DNA from: Candidatus Babeliales bacterium
GTDB taxonomy: Bacteria; Babelota; Babeliae; Babelales; JACPOV01
Assembly (NCBI GenBank): GCA_036260945.1
Contig: DATALT010000001.1
Span: forward strand, 32,110-96,109
Direction of reading: 5' to 3'
Length of the DNA: 64,000 bases
Under the pieces are notes generated by a model. That model saw nothing but the letters and a program-made list of their open reading frames with translations. It did no database searches and was not told the DNA's origin. Of the stretch, positions 10,177 to 19,690 are shown one piece after another. A program made the position numbers and the translations under genes. Numbering within the stretch: position 1 is the stretch's first letter; each line of letters opens with the position of its first letter.

Positions 10177-10281
10177 AATAATCCTTTTTTTGTGTTTTTT
10201 TTCAAATTTACCAGGCGATTCGACAGGGTGTATATAAAATCGCTGGCTTTGTTATGCTTATTTTAACCTATAAGGATTATT

Positions 10282-10824
10282 ATGAATATGTTCAGTTACA
10301 AAAAAATTATGATTTCAGTATTATGCTTTTCCTGGATTGCGCTTTCGTTTGCAAAGACTTCTGTGCAAAGTACTCCTGGTAGAAAAACGATATTAGGGCC
10401 GGTCGAGGTGTGCGGCTATGGACAATATAAAAATAGCGTATTTGAGCAGCGCGTAAACGTTAATGGCAAGCTTGATGTTATCGAGGTTGAGTTCCGAAAA
10501 GCGATTTCCGTTAATGGATCGGTTTTAGCAAAAAATAGTATTTTTTTTGAAACCGTTGATGTGAATGGTTCAATGGAAGCTATTGGATCTCATTTTGAAA
10601 ATACGATTACCTTTGATGGAAAATTATCGCTGGAAAATTCCAGCGCAAAAGAGATTATTGTCGCAAATCACAATAAAAAGAATCAAAGCACATTAATTCT
10701 CAAGGGTGCGACCGTCGTGGTGGGCGATATTATATTTGAAGGGGAGCCTGGAACGGTTGAAACCAAAAAAGGCGCAAAGATTTTGGGAGCGGTAAAAAAT
10801 GGAAAAATTATAACGAAAAGATAA
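10282..10824 (+). CDS. Exported repetitive beta protein (bactofilin-like pattern)
   Basis: The protein has a signal peptide (MNMFSYKKIMISVLCFSWIALSFA), then short repeating beta strands: VNVNGKLDVIEVEF, ISVNGSVLAKNSIFF and VDVNGSMEAIGSHF, each about 20-22 residues with a VNG turn. This regular spacing predicts a beta-solenoid, as in polymer-forming bactofilins, but with export to the envelope. The C-terminal 'GDIIFEGEPGTVETKKGAKILG' segment has the same character. AAGGA lies 6 bases before ATG 10282. The stop abuts the convergent gene with no gap. Confidence 0.6.
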   Translation: MNMFSYKKIMISVLCFSWIALSFAKTSVQSTPGRKTILGPVEVCGYGQYKNSVFEQRVNVNGKLDVIEVEFRKAISVNGSVLAKNSIFFETVDVNGSMEAIGSHFENTITFDGKLSLENSSAKEIIVANHNKKNQSTLILKGATVVVGDIIFEGEPGTVETKKGAKILGAVKNGKIITKR

Positions 10825-11517
10825 CTATCTTTTTTGACTCCGCCATCTCATATAATAAAATGCGGCGGGCGCTAAAAATGAAAATGCCGTAACCCCAATT
10901 CTAAGCCAATTAATTTCTGAGTATGGTGCGACTAGTTTCATTTCGCCGTTCTCAGTTCTGATAAGTTCAGTAAGATAATAATTTTTAAAGAGTGCTAGAC
11001 TGCAAAATGTTATTGACCTTCCTGCAGAATCTAAGCCTGAATCACTTACTTTTTTATATTTTCGAGTCCCGAATTGCTTATGATAAATTAATCTGGATTC
11101 TTTATCTGCAAGCGCGACAGCGGCCCTTACGATATTTGGATTAAAATCTTGCGATTTTAAATCGAGCGTTCCTGCTATTTTGTTTTTGCTTGAATTAACG
11201 TATTTATACAAGAAAATTGGTTGAGAGCTCTTACTCTCTTCGGTCGGAATTAAATAAAGAACGTGTGCAGTGCTATCGTTAATTTTTACGGTTTCATAGG
11301 CTACTTGGTAATAACTGCCTGCAAGAGCCTTGGGCAACTCTTTTTGTGTTGGAGCATCGTAAAATTCAATAGGGTCATCATTTTTTATTTCTATTTTTTT
11401 CCAATGCACAAATTGCTGGGACCATTTTTCTGATCCGTTTTCATTTGGAAAAAGAAACTCTTGCGTGAAACTATATTGCGCGAGAAAAAATAAAAAAAAA
11501 TACAACATTTTTTTCAT
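10825..11517 (-). CDS. Exported protein with C-terminal membrane anchor
   Basis: ATG 11517 opens a signal peptide (MKKMLYFFLFFLAQYSFTQ). An upstream TTG adds only four residues. The middle is a soluble region with no motif I recognise. The C-terminus has one hydrophobic helix (IGVTAFSFLAPAAFYYM) followed by RWRSQKR, which fits a single membrane anchor with a positive cytoplasmic end. The gene is convergent with the beta-repeat protein, and their stops abut. Function unknown. Confidence 0.55.
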   Translation of the reverse strand: MKKMLYFFLFFLAQYSFTQEFLFPNENGSEKWSQQFVHWKKIEIKNDDPIEFYDAPTQKELPKALAGSYYQVAYETVKINDSTAHVLYLIPTEESKSSQPIFLYKYVNSSKNKIAGTLDLKSQDFNPNIVRAAVALADKESRLIYHKQFGTRKYKKVSDSGLDSAGRSITFCSLALFKNYYLTELIRTENGEMKLVAPYSEINWLRIGVTAFSFLAPAAFYYMRWRSQKR

Positions 11518-11736
11518 AAAAACTGACAATTAAAAGTACTAAGCTGATTATGCATAATCAAATTGTGAGTTTATTTAAAAACATTTAAACGCAAAACGCA
11601 AGATAAGAGAAGTTGTCTTTGCCTTATTCATATTGAAAAAAATAGTTTTTTAAAAATAATATTTTTATGCAGTCTTCTTTCTGATTTTGTTTTATACTTA
11701 CGTTAATTATAAATCTAAAAATAATATATTTTGTTT

Positions 11737-13704
11737 ATGTTTGCACAAGTACGTTTACTTAATGGATTTCACGAATCGTTATGGTACGAAATACCGCATG
11801 AGTTAAAAGAGCTCAAGGTGGGTATGATCGTAAGCGTTCCATTGCGTGCGCGTGTGCTTCCCGCATTGATCCAAAAAATTTCGAGCACCCGGCCGAATGT
11901 TTCTTGGCAACTGCGCTCAATCGAAGGGATTGAAAAAGTTCCTGAAGATGTGCATTATCAAAAATTTATTAATCAACTCGCGGATTATTATCAGCTTTCT
12001 CCTCTCTATTTTGCGCAACGTTTACGTTCGTTTTTAACGCAAAAAGAGCATGAGATTGAATCAGTTATAACTGATTCAAATCAGCCAGAAGCGAAATTAG
12101 TAACATTGACCGATGAACAGCAATACGCGGTGAAGCAAATTACAAAAAAAATTGATGAACAATCATACTCACCATTTTTACTTCATGGATTAACTGGCTC
12201 GGGAAAAACAGAAGTGTATAAAAAAGCGCTGCAGCACGCGATTAAAAATAAAAAATCTGCGCTCGTTTTATTACCGGAAGTTTCATTGGCTGTACAATTT
12301 ACTCAACTATTTCGCGCGGCCATGCCAGAGTGCACCATTTTCGGATTTCACAGTGCAATTGGCGTAAAAGAAAAGCGGGCATTATGGCAAGCGCTCGTGC
12401 TGGGTGCGCCGCTCATTATTATCGGAGTCCATTTGCCGATAATGCTTCCGATTAAAAACTTGGGGATTATTGTTGTTGATGAGGAGCATGAAGTTGGTTA
12501 TCAAGAAAAAAAACATCCACGCATTAACAGCAAAGAGGCGGCGCTCGTGCGTGCGCAAACTGCAGGAATTCCTATTGTTCTGGGATCAGCGACCCCTTCG
12601 ATCTCTTCATTATATGCTGTGCAACAAAAAGGATGGCAACTTCTGGAGTTAAAGAATCGATATGCCGGATCTTTACCCTGCATTGAAGTGGTTCAGTTTG
12701 ATAAGAATAAAAAACGGCCAAACTTTTGGGTAAGCAAAGAACTTTACAATGCGATAATTGATAGACTTTCAAAAAAAGAGCAAACGATCTTATTTTTAAA
12801 TCGGCGTGGCCATAGTTTTTTTGTGCAGTGCACAAAATGCGGCGAGATTGAACGATGTACGCAATGCTCCGTTACGCTCACTCTCCACGATCATGAACAA
12901 TTGCTGTGCCATTATTGCGGCTTGAAAAAGGAACTGCCGCCTGCATGCATTGGGTGCGGGGCAGATAAAACTTCTTTTTTAAAAAAAGGGATTGGTACGC
13001 AGCAGCTCGTTTCGATTATTCAATCACTTTTTCCGACCGCACACGTTGAGCGGGCCGACGTCGACGCTACAGTAAATAAAAAAAGATGGCAGCAAACATT
13101 AAAATCGTTTCACGATGGCGCGATCGATATTTTAATCGGAACGCAAACGATTACTAAGGGTTACCATTTTCCCAAAGTGACGTTGGTTGGCGTCATTTGG
13201 GCAGATCTGAATTTGCATTTTCCGATGTTTAATGCAGCAGAAACAACGCTGCAACAATTAATTCAAGTAGCGGGAAGAGCAGGAAGAGCGAGTCACGATA
13301 GTTTAGTTATTGTGCAAACTATGAGCGAACATCCGATCTTTTCATTTCTCAATGAAACCGATTATATAAAATTTTATGAGACCGAAATGGTAACGCGGCA
13401 AGAGATCGAATACCCGCCCTATGCGCGCTTTGTAGAAATAGAACTTAAGCATACAGATGAAGCTATTGTGGAACGGGAAGCGCAGCAACTTGTGCAACAA
13501 CTTAACGCCAAATCACGATCAACCTCTTTAGCGGTGCGAGTTTTGGGGCCGGCGCGACCATTGGTTCATAAGGTGAATAATTTATGCAGCAGAAAAATGT
13601 ATTGCAAAGCATCAACAATGCTCGCCATTCAGCGTCTTTTTCAATCAATTGATGAAAATAGTTATCAAAGTAGTATCTATTTTACGCCGCATCCATTGAG
13701 CTAA
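11737..13704 (+). CDS. priA: Primosomal replication restart helicase PriA
   Basis: PriA recognises stalled forks and reloads the replisome. The helicase motifs are present: Walker A GLTGSGKTEVY, DEEH box, LGSATPS, and the C-terminal GTQTITKGYHFP and QVAGRAGR. The zinc-binding cysteines are complete (CTKCGEIERCTQC, then CHYC and CIGC). The protein is 655 aa, slightly shorter than E. coli PriA (732 aa). I chose ATG 11737. A TTG two codons upstream is also open. No strong ribosome site is visible in the very AT-rich leader. The stop overlaps the convergent small gene by 4 bases. Confidence 0.96.
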   Translation: MFAQVRLLNGFHESLWYEIPHELKELKVGMIVSVPLRARVLPALIQKISSTRPNVSWQLRSIEGIEKVPEDVHYQKFINQLADYYQLSPLYFAQRLRSFLTQKEHEIESVITDSNQPEAKLVTLTDEQQYAVKQITKKIDEQSYSPFLLHGLTGSGKTEVYKKALQHAIKNKKSALVLLPEVSLAVQFTQLFRAAMPECTIFGFHSAIGVKEKRALWQALVLGAPLIIIGVHLPIMLPIKNLGIIVVDEEHEVGYQEKKHPRINSKEAALVRAQTAGIPIVLGSATPSISSLYAVQQKGWQLLELKNRYAGSLPCIEVVQFDKNKKRPNFWVSKELYNAIIDRLSKKEQTILFLNRRGHSFFVQCTKCGEIERCTQCSVTLTLHDHEQLLCHYCGLKKELPPACIGCGADKTSFLKKGIGTQQLVSIIQSLFPTAHVERADVDATVNKKRWQQTLKSFHDGAIDILIGTQTITKGYHFPKVTLVGVIWADLNLHFPMFNAAETTLQQLIQVAGRAGRASHDSLVIVQTMSEHPIFSFLNETDYIKFYETEMVTRQEIEYPPYARFVEIELKHTDEAIVEREAQQLVQQLNAKSRSTSLAVRVLGPARPLVHKVNNLCSRKMYCKASTMLAIQRLFQSIDENSYQSSIYFTPHPLS

Positions 13705-14051
13705 ATTTCATCCGCCGCAAATGCTGCTTGCGCGAGCGTGGTGGTAGCGTTACCTATCTTAATAGTTTTAGATGCATCTGCGCCTAAATCCATAAGTATA
13801 AGGCAGGCTTTCTGAGAAAACTTACTTCGCGAATCGAACGATTCAATTGTTGATTTCAGTAGCTTTGTTGCTTTTTGATGGGGAAGCTGCACAGTAGTAG
13901 CCTTTTCTAAAACATTGAGCCACATTTGCGGGTTATTTCTTTCTGCAGCGGTTGCTAATTCTTTGGTTAAATGCTGTGCATCCATTCCATATGCGTCAAC
14001 ATTAAAACCGAACAATAAAAAGAAAAATGGTAAGTTGGCAGTTAGTTTCAT
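13701..14051 (-). CDS. Small exported protein, possible ankyrin-repeat remnant
   Basis: ATG 14051 starts a signal peptide (MKLTANLPFFFLLFGFNVDAYGM-D). The 117-aa product contains AAERNNPQMWLNVLEKA and LILMDLGADASKTIKI, which resemble helical halves of an ankyrin repeat (the 'LGAD' turn). No full repeat can be aligned. It is followed upstream by another small exported gene on the same strand with a similar 'IxxLGA' tail. The two may be paralogues. Confidence 0.55.
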   Translation of the reverse strand: MKLTANLPFFFLLFGFNVDAYGMDAQHLTKELATAAERNNPQMWLNVLEKATTVQLPHQKATKLLKSTIESFDSRSKFSQKACLILMDLGADASKTIKIGNATTTLAQAAFAADEI

Positions 14052-14143
14052 AATACTCAATTAATAAAAGGGACGAACAGCAGTTTATAGAAAAAGAGTT
14101 TAGCAAATAATTACGTCATTACCAGTGAGTGCACTATTATTCA

Positions 14144-14500
14144 TTATTCTGTATCGGAGGATTGCGTGGGGATTGTTTTTTGTGCTCCGAGCTCGATAAG
14201 CTTTTGTATGATTGGGAGAGTGCCCTCGGTTCTCTTTAATTTTTGTAAAAGCCGTGTTGCGTCCTCAGCACATATATCACCTTGTTTAACATATTTGATC
14301 ATGTTAAACATTGATTTTACATTCCCTCTGTTAAAACAGTTCGACAACAGTTGATAGGTATTTTGTTGAGGCCTTTTATCATCTTCTGATTCTGAGTTCG
14401 GTTTTTTCTCGTCGATCTTATTTACATCCATACTATTTATGCAAACGAACATGGAAAAAAGTAAATAAGCATGAATTCTAATGAGCCAATTTGTCTTCAT
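14144..14500 (-). CDS. Small exported protein with ankyrin-like tail
   Basis: The 118-aa protein begins with an export signal (MKTNWLIRIHAYLLFSMFVCINSM-D), then an acidic, low-complexity segment (KKPNSESEDDKRPQQN). The C-terminal helical part (FNRGNVKSMFNMIKYV and IIQKLIELGAQK) looks like one degenerate ankyrin unit. It lies 27 bases downstream of orn on the same strand, so it may be read from the orn promoter. No function can be assigned. Confidence 0.55.
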   Translation of the reverse strand: MKTNWLIRIHAYLLFSMFVCINSMDVNKIDEKKPNSESEDDKRPQQNTYQLLSNCFNRGNVKSMFNMIKYVKQGDICAEDATRLLQKLKRTEGTLPIIQKLIELGAQKTIPTQSSDTE

Positions 14501-14527
14501 TTCCAGAACTGCTTCCCTTTACTAACT

Positions 14528-15094
14528 TCAGAGTGATGGAATAAAAAAGTTAGTGCGATAATGTTGTAATTCTTTTATTGATTGTTCAATATCTTCCAGA
14601 GCTCGATGATTATCAGCTTTTTGAAAATTGATTTTTTCATTTGTTGGGTACCAACGTTTGATTACTTCTTTGATTGATGAAACATCAATTAAGCGGTAGT
14701 TAAAATAATTAAGAAGAACTGGCATATATTTTTGTAAAAATATCCGATCTTGCCAAACCGAGTTGCCCGCTAAGCGTGCACTATTTGGCTTACAAAAGAG
14801 TTTTACAAATTCGAGCGTTTCAGCTTCTGCCTGTTCGGTCGTGATGTTAGATTCTTGGCTTGCGCGCGTTAATCCTGAAGCACCGTGCGTTTTTTTGCAC
14901 CATTCGTTCATATGATCAAGAATCGAATCAGGTTGATGGATTACCAGGTGGGGTCCATGCGCAATCAGATTGAGATTTCCATCGGTGATAATTGTTGCAA
15001 CTTCGAGAATAACATCGTATTGGATTTCCAATCCTGTCATTTCCAAGTCGATCCAAACTAAATAATCATCCCGTTTTATGATAGCTTTATTCAT
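14528..15094 (-). CDS. orn: Oligoribonuclease
   Basis: This DEDD-family 3'-5' exoribonuclease clears 2-5 nt RNA fragments at the end of mRNA decay. The 188-aa length matches the family. Motif I is DLEMTGL (residues 16-22). The motif III region NHRALEDIEQSIKELQHYR carries the His and Asp of DEDDh enzymes. The start is ATG 15094, without a strong ribosome site. It is divergent from the ddl fusion, with about 110 bases between them. Confidence 0.95.
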   Translation of the reverse strand: MNKAIIKRDDYLVWIDLEMTGLEIQYDVILEVATIITDGNLNLIAHGPHLVIHQPDSILDHMNEWCKKTHGASGLTRASQESNITTEQAEAETLEFVKLFCKPNSARLAGNSVWQDRIFLQKYMPVLLNYFNYRLIDVSSIKEVIKRWYPTNEKINFQKADNHRALEDIEQSIKELQHYRTNFFIPSL

Positions 15095-15203
15095 AGGTTT
15101 TTTTCGATTGCTTACGAATGGTGTTCAACTATAACCATTCTCGTTATACACTATTTAATATACTCATACTATCGAAAACGAGCGGATAAGGGCAAGGAGT
15201 TTT

Positions 15204-17441
15204 ATGGATAAAATACGTATTGGTGTGCTTATGGGGGGCAAATCGCTCGAACGAGAAGTTTCATTCAATTCAGGGCGGACGGTTTGCGATCATCTTGATA
15301 CTTTTAGCTTTGAAGTTATTCCGCTTTATCAGAATACCGTTGGCAAACTTTTTATTTTACCGCTTCGCTTTTTGCATCGTGGAAAAACTACCGATTTTGA
15401 ACATCGGCTTGAGACAGAGGCGAAATCAGTGAGCTGGGATGAGCTGAAAGAACTAGTAGATGCGATGTATATAGCGCAGCATGGGCGCTATGCAGAAGAT
15501 GGAACGATGCAAGGTTTTTTAGAAATACTCGGTATTCCCTACGTTGGCAGCAAAGTATTTGCAAGTGCTTTGGGTATGGATAAAATCATGCAAAAAAAAA
15601 TACTTAAAGCGAGCGGAATTATGGTGCCGCGTTGCGTCGTAATAACTGCGCATGAATTGCACCATGAATTGAATAAAGAAACTATTCTTTCTGACATGAA
15701 AAAACAGATGATTACTTTTCCGTGCGTTGTAAAGCCCGCTAAAGAAGGCTCCAGCTTTGGGGTTACCGTAGTGCATCATCAAGATGATTTGATGCCGGCA
15801 ATAAAAAAAGCAGCCTATTGCGACAATGGATTGATAGAATCGGTTATTATTGATGAAAAAATAAATGGGATGGAATTTACTACTATTATTATTACCGATA
15901 ATGAAGGCGTTCTTGTGCCACTTTCTGTAACTGAAGTAGTACCGAATCCTGCGCTCGAATATTTCGATTATGAACAAAAATATATGCCCGGAAAATCGGT
16001 GCTTTATACACCTGCGCGTTGTACCCAGGAAGCTTTAGAAAAAATCCAAAATATTTGCTGTAAAGTAATGCGTGTGCTGGAATTTAAAAATAGCGCCCGT
16101 ATCGATGGAATTTTAGCACCAGATGGTTCTATCTTTATTATTGATCCGAATACTTTTAGTGGTGCAAGCCCTTCAAGTTTTATGTTTAAGCAAGCCGCAG
16201 AACGCAATATGAGCCACACCCAACTCATTAATCATTTGATTGAAACTGAGGTGCGGGCTTGTGATAAACTAAATAATCGAATCGATTTGGCAAAACGAAT
16301 GGGAAAAATGGAAGACGCTTCACAACATAGTTCTGAAAAAAAAATGCGTGTTGCTGTTTTAATGGGCGGCGCATCCAATGAAAGAGAGATTTCCCTTGAA
16401 TCGGGCCGAAACGTATTTTATAAATTATCGCCTCATAGTTATGATGCAATTCCTGTTTTTGTAAACCGACAATTAGAGCTTTTTATTCTTGATCAAAAGC
16501 TTTTGGTTTCAAGCTCAACAGGGCAAGTAGAAAAAAGCTTAGAATGTGCGCAAAAAATTTCTTGGGCATCATTGCCCGAGCATGCAGATTTTGTATTTAT
16601 TGCGCTCCATGGAGGCGCTGGAGAAAATGGCTCTGTTCAGGGAGCGCTGGAAATGTTGGGACTCCCCTATAATGGCTCTTCAGTTCTTGCAAGCGCATTA
16701 TGTATGGACAAATGGAAAACGAATTCATTCTTGCGATCAGAGGGGTTTGAAGTACCTCGTGGTTTACTGCTTGAAAAAACTATGTGGGAAAATGAGCGAG
16801 AGTTTATTAAAAAAGAATTGCAACAGAACGTGGGCACATTTCCGTATATAGTAAAGCCGCATGATGATGGTTGCAGCGTAATGGTTAGCAAAGTGAATAA
16901 CGATGATGAGCTTGAGCGAGCGGTGCAAACAATTTTTGATCAAGGCAAAAATGCGGCGCTTATTGAAGAATTGGTAACTGGCATGGAACTCACCGTTGGA
17001 GTGCTTGGTAATTATTCGCCTCAAGCATTGCCGCCAAGCCAAGCAGTTGTTGCTGGATCAATTTTATCCATAGAGGAAAAGTTTTTACCGGGAGCTGGAG
17101 AGAACCAGACGCCTGCGTTGCTGCCAAAACAGACCTTAGAATATGTTCAGCGCATTATAGAAAAAGTTTTTTCTGCAGTTGGCTGTAGAGGATATGCGCG
17201 CATTGATTGTTTTTATCAAACGGCACAGCAGAGCGCAACTGGAAAAGAGCGAGTCGTTATTTTAGAAATTAATACATTGCCCGGGCTAACGCCCGCAACA
17301 TGCATTTTTCATCAAGCGGCAGAGCTTGGCATGAGACCAATGGACTTTATTAATCAAATTGTTCAGCTTGGTTTGCAAGCCCATGAAGAACAATTCGCTG
17401 CAGCTGTAGAAAAAAAAATAGAGACTCCAACGGTAAAATAA
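15204..17441 (+). CDS. Tandem D-alanine--D-alanine ligase fusion
   Basis: One 745-aa frame holds two complete Ddl modules (about residues 1-375 and 381-745). Ddl joins two D-Ala for peptidoglycan precursors; family enzymes are single modules of 300-370 aa. Both halves begin with the ATP-grasp signature: GGKSLEREVSFNSG and GGASNEREISLESG. Half 1 keeps EGSSFGV and the omega-loop pair K-Y260, but has Asp314 in FIIDPNT where a metal-binding Glu is usual. Half 2 keeps the Glu (E688, ILEINTLPG) but has Cys557 in DGCSVMV and K-F627 in the omega loop. Tyr-to-Phe at that position is known to favour D-lactate acceptance in Ddl relatives. Which half is active is open. AAGGAG precedes ATG 15204. Confidence 0.9.
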   Translation: MDKIRIGVLMGGKSLEREVSFNSGRTVCDHLDTFSFEVIPLYQNTVGKLFILPLRFLHRGKTTDFEHRLETEAKSVSWDELKELVDAMYIAQHGRYAEDGTMQGFLEILGIPYVGSKVFASALGMDKIMQKKILKASGIMVPRCVVITAHELHHELNKETILSDMKKQMITFPCVVKPAKEGSSFGVTVVHHQDDLMPAIKKAAYCDNGLIESVIIDEKINGMEFTTIIITDNEGVLVPLSVTEVVPNPALEYFDYEQKYMPGKSVLYTPARCTQEALEKIQNICCKVMRVLEFKNSARIDGILAPDGSIFIIDPNTFSGASPSSFMFKQAAERNMSHTQLINHLIETEVRACDKLNNRIDLAKRMGKMEDASQHSSEKKMRVAVLMGGASNEREISLESGRNVFYKLSPHSYDAIPVFVNRQLELFILDQKLLVSSSTGQVEKSLECAQKISWASLPEHADFVFIALHGGAGENGSVQGALEMLGLPYNGSSVLASALCMDKWKTNSFLRSEGFEVPRGLLLEKTMWENEREFIKKELQQNVGTFPYIVKPHDDGCSVMVSKVNNDDELERAVQTIFDQGKNAALIEELVTGMELTVGVLGNYSPQALPPSQAVVAGSILSIEEKFLPGAGENQTPALLPKQTLEYVQRIIEKVFSAVGCRGYARIDCFYQTAQQSATGKERVVILEINTLPGLTPATCIFHQAAELGMRPMDFINQIVQLGLQAHEEQFAAAVEKKIETPTVK

Positions 17442-17456
17442 TAAAAGGAAGTAATT

Positions 17457-17723
17457 ATGAAAGACTTGTTAATGTGCTTTTTATTAGTGTGTTGTGTCCA
17501 ACTCCAATGCGCGGAGCCGCTCAAAAGTTGGCAACAACGATTTGCACTATTTATTGTATCTAAAGATCGTTTTGCACAAGTGCAAAATGGGTCGGAAGAA
17601 ATATCCGCTGGAAAATTGGGAGACAATAAACCGGTACCAAAAAGATTTGAGAAATCCAATAGGAAAAAATTAATCACAGACGAAAGAGTTTTAGCATTTG
17701 CAGTTAGTGCTTGGTATGAATAA
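17457..17723 (+). CDS. Small exported basic protein
   Basis: This 88-aa product starts 15 bases after the ddl fusion, with AAGGAAG before ATG 17457, so it is probably co-transcribed. It has a signal peptide rich in cysteine (MKDLLMCFLLVCCVQLQCA) and a basic mature region (KRFEKSNRKK) with no known motif. The stop codon lies directly before the hairpin that ends the convergent gene. Function unknown. Confidence 0.55.
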   Translation: MKDLLMCFLLVCCVQLQCAEPLKSWQQRFALFIVSKDRFAQVQNGSEEISAGKLGDNKPVPKRFEKSNRKKLITDERVLAFAVSAWYE

Positions 17724-17729
17724 AAAAAA

Positions 17730-17748
17730 GCCCCGAATTTATCGGGGC
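17730..17748 (-). terminator. Rho-independent terminator of the minus-strand exported gene
   Basis: The perfect stem gccccga/tcggggc has a 5-base loop (attta). On the minus strand it is followed by eight T, the classical intrinsic terminator layout for the gene ending at 17761. On the plus strand the hairpin is followed by TCTCT only, so it is weaker in that direction. Confidence 0.85.
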
Positions 17749-17760
17749 TCTCTATCGAAA

Positions 17761-18099
17761 TCAATTGCCAGTAGTTGCTGAGCCAAAAGGGCTTTTAGGT
17801 GTATTTGAGTTAGAAGCAGGAAGTCTGTCCCAACCGCGTTTAAATAGATATGCTGCGGCGCCAAAAGATAAAAGCGAAGGAGCTTTCTGCGCAGCCCATT
17901 CTTTTTTATTTGCGGCAGGATGTGGATAATTGAGGTTGCAAAGGGGAACGCCACCTTTCATATAAAACAAAGCACCTAAACCAGCAAAAATACCACTTGC
18001 TGCAAAGTTATAATACGGATTATCAAGCCATTTGTTTTGTGCTTGAGCAAGTGGAGCTGAACAAACAGCGAAAGCCAAAAGTGCTACCTTAAATTTCAT
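17761..18099 (-). CDS. Small exported protein with two hydrophobic segments
   Basis: The 112-aa protein has a clear signal peptide (MKFKVALLAFAVCSAPLAQA-Q) and a perfect AGGAG 6 bases before ATG 18099. Two further hydrophobic stretches (FAASGIFAGLGALFYM and LLSFGAAAYLF) may insert in a membrane. The C-terminus is low-complexity (ASNSNTPKSPFGSATTGN). It has its own strong terminator, which suggests a monocistronic and possibly abundant transcript. No family recognised. Confidence 0.65.
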   Translation of the reverse strand: MKFKVALLAFAVCSAPLAQAQNKWLDNPYYNFAASGIFAGLGALFYMKGGVPLCNLNYPHPAANKKEWAAQKAPSLLSFGAAAYLFKRGWDRLPASNSNTPKSPFGSATTGN

Positions 18100-18231
18100 A
18101 AAGTCTCCTATTTAAAAGAATACAAATGGTCTATTCTGCGCGAACCTACCAAAAGTTGCCATAAATGAAAAGATATACAAAATATGGGAAGTTTTTTTTG
18201 TGCATTTTTTTAAGCGAGCACGTAAGAAAAT

Positions 18232-18615
18232 TTAATTGTCGTTCGGTTGGAAAGCGTTTTCGATATACTCGATTTTAAAAATTTTGCCGACTTGATGCAC
18301 AAGCGCTAGGTCGAAGCGGAGGATGTAATCACGTAATTTGTTTTCAAGAATATAGGAACGTGCGGTTACGATAATTTTTCGCTGCTTTGAAGGAACAATA
18401 ATTTCTGAAAGAGCAAAATAATTGGAGGTGCGTGTTTTTACTTCGACAAACACAATAAGATCTTTTTTTTGAGCGATGATATCTATTTCGCCACCTTTTT
18501 TTCTAAAATTGCGCGCAACGATTGTATAGTTATTTGATAAAAGGTGCTGGGCAACCGCATGTTCGCCAAGATGGCCAACTATTTTTCTTGAATTTTGCTC
18601 AGAATCGATGAACAT
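18232..18615 (-). CDS. YraN/UPF0102 family putative nuclease-fold protein
   Basis: ATG 18615 gives a 127-aa protein, the usual family length. A longer open frame to 18681 only adds residues inside bamD. GEHAVAQHLLSNNYTIVARNFR followed by GGEIDIIAQKKDLIVFVEVKTR is the PD-(D/E)XK-like core of UPF0102 (E...GEIDII...VFVEVK). Its cellular role is not established. Its start overlaps the end of bamD by 17 bases, so translation is probably coupled. Confidence 0.88.
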   Translation of the reverse strand: MFIDSEQNSRKIVGHLGEHAVAQHLLSNNYTIVARNFRKKGGEIDIIAQKKDLIVFVEVKTRTSNYFALSEIIVPSKQRKIIVTARSYILENKLRDYILRFDLALVHQVGKIFKIEYIENAFQPNDN

Positions 18616-19480
18616 AATCAGGTTTTTTTTGCGTGTTGGAAACAAGCATTGTTGGCGAGTAGCCTGGGAATTTTGATTCAAGGAGCAATGTTTTTTCTTT
18701 AAGAAGTTCAGTATTGCCTTGCAAATGTGCTAAATAAGCTTCTAGCTCAAGACATTCTGCATCAAAACGTCCGGTGGGTACAAAAGTTTTTTGGATATTT
18801 TTAAGTCGCGCTTCAGCCGCTTTAATATTATATTGCTTTGCATAAAAGTTGAAAATACCTTTTTCATGCTCAAATAGGTCGGTGTAGCAAGTCGTTTGAA
18901 TTTTTTTCACTTCATCGCGAAATGCTTGCTCTTGCGATTCTTGTTCAAGATAAGCGGTTATCATATCGAGCGTTTTTGTCGTTCGAGTTTGATCGTGCGG
19001 GGGTACGAGCTGAGCATAGAAATTGCAGAGTATTTTTTTGTATTCTGCATAATCGCGATCTTTGCTGCCAGGATATAATTTTACGTATTCGCGATAGTAC
19101 CGCGCCGCTTCTTTCATTTTGCCATCGTCAAAATAGAGATCTGCGCGCTCGAGGCGAAGTTGTTGTACTTCTTGTTGATCGGTACTCATGATAATAAGTT
19201 GATCAATGATTCTTAGTCGATCCGATTCGTATCCGCGAGCATAATCGATCGCAAGACGAATGCGTAATTCTTCAACGTTCAAATCTTTAACGAGCTTATG
19301 CTGAATCTCTTTCTCCCGCTTTGCTTCATCTTGATTTTTCGACGAAGTATACGGAATGCAGACTTCATTCTTGGTGCGTGGCTCTTTAAGAGCCAACTTT
19401 TTTTTGTGATTCATTCTGCAAGAAGAGAGCGATAAAACCATTGTTAGAATGGCAAGGCAATACGAATAAATACGATCCAT
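18599..19480 (-). CDS. bamD: BamD-like outer-membrane assembly lipoprotein
   Basis: ATG 19480 gives a lipoprotein signal with lipobox LSLSSC (MDRIYSYCLAILTMVLSLSSC). The rest is helical TPR: LRLERADLYFDDGKMKEAARYYREYVKLYPGS, then a segment ending DQTRTTKTLDMI, the conserved BamD 'DQTxT' turn, then AEARLKNIQKTF. BamD is the essential lipoprotein partner of BamA in inserting beta-barrels. Two earlier ATGs (19486, 19507) are possible. The downstream YraN-like gene starts inside its 3' end. Confidence 0.82.
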   Translation of the reverse strand: MDRIYSYCLAILTMVLSLSSCRMNHKKKLALKEPRTKNEVCIPYTSSKNQDEAKREKEIQHKLVKDLNVEELRIRLAIDYARGYESDRLRIIDQLIIMSTDQQEVQQLRLERADLYFDDGKMKEAARYYREYVKLYPGSKDRDYAEYKKILCNFYAQLVPPHDQTRTTKTLDMITAYLEQESQEQAFRDEVKKIQTTCYTDLFEHEKGIFNFYAKQYNIKAAEARLKNIQKTFVPTGRFDAECLELEAYLAHLQGNTELLKEKTLLLESKFPGYSPTMLVSNTQKKPDYVHRF

Positions 19481-19690
19481 GAGCATGATAGATGTCTTGA
19501 GAAACATGTTTTAATCAAAATATATCATCTCTAACCCTATCAAAAAAGATGCGTATCAGCAAACGCAATCTGAGCGGTGGGGTTACCCTACTATTTGGCG
19601 ATAAAAGTCTATGAAGGGTATAGTAACTATGTTATGTTGAAACGGTATAGTACCTTCTAACGGTAAAAATAACGTATTTTAAGGCGCACT

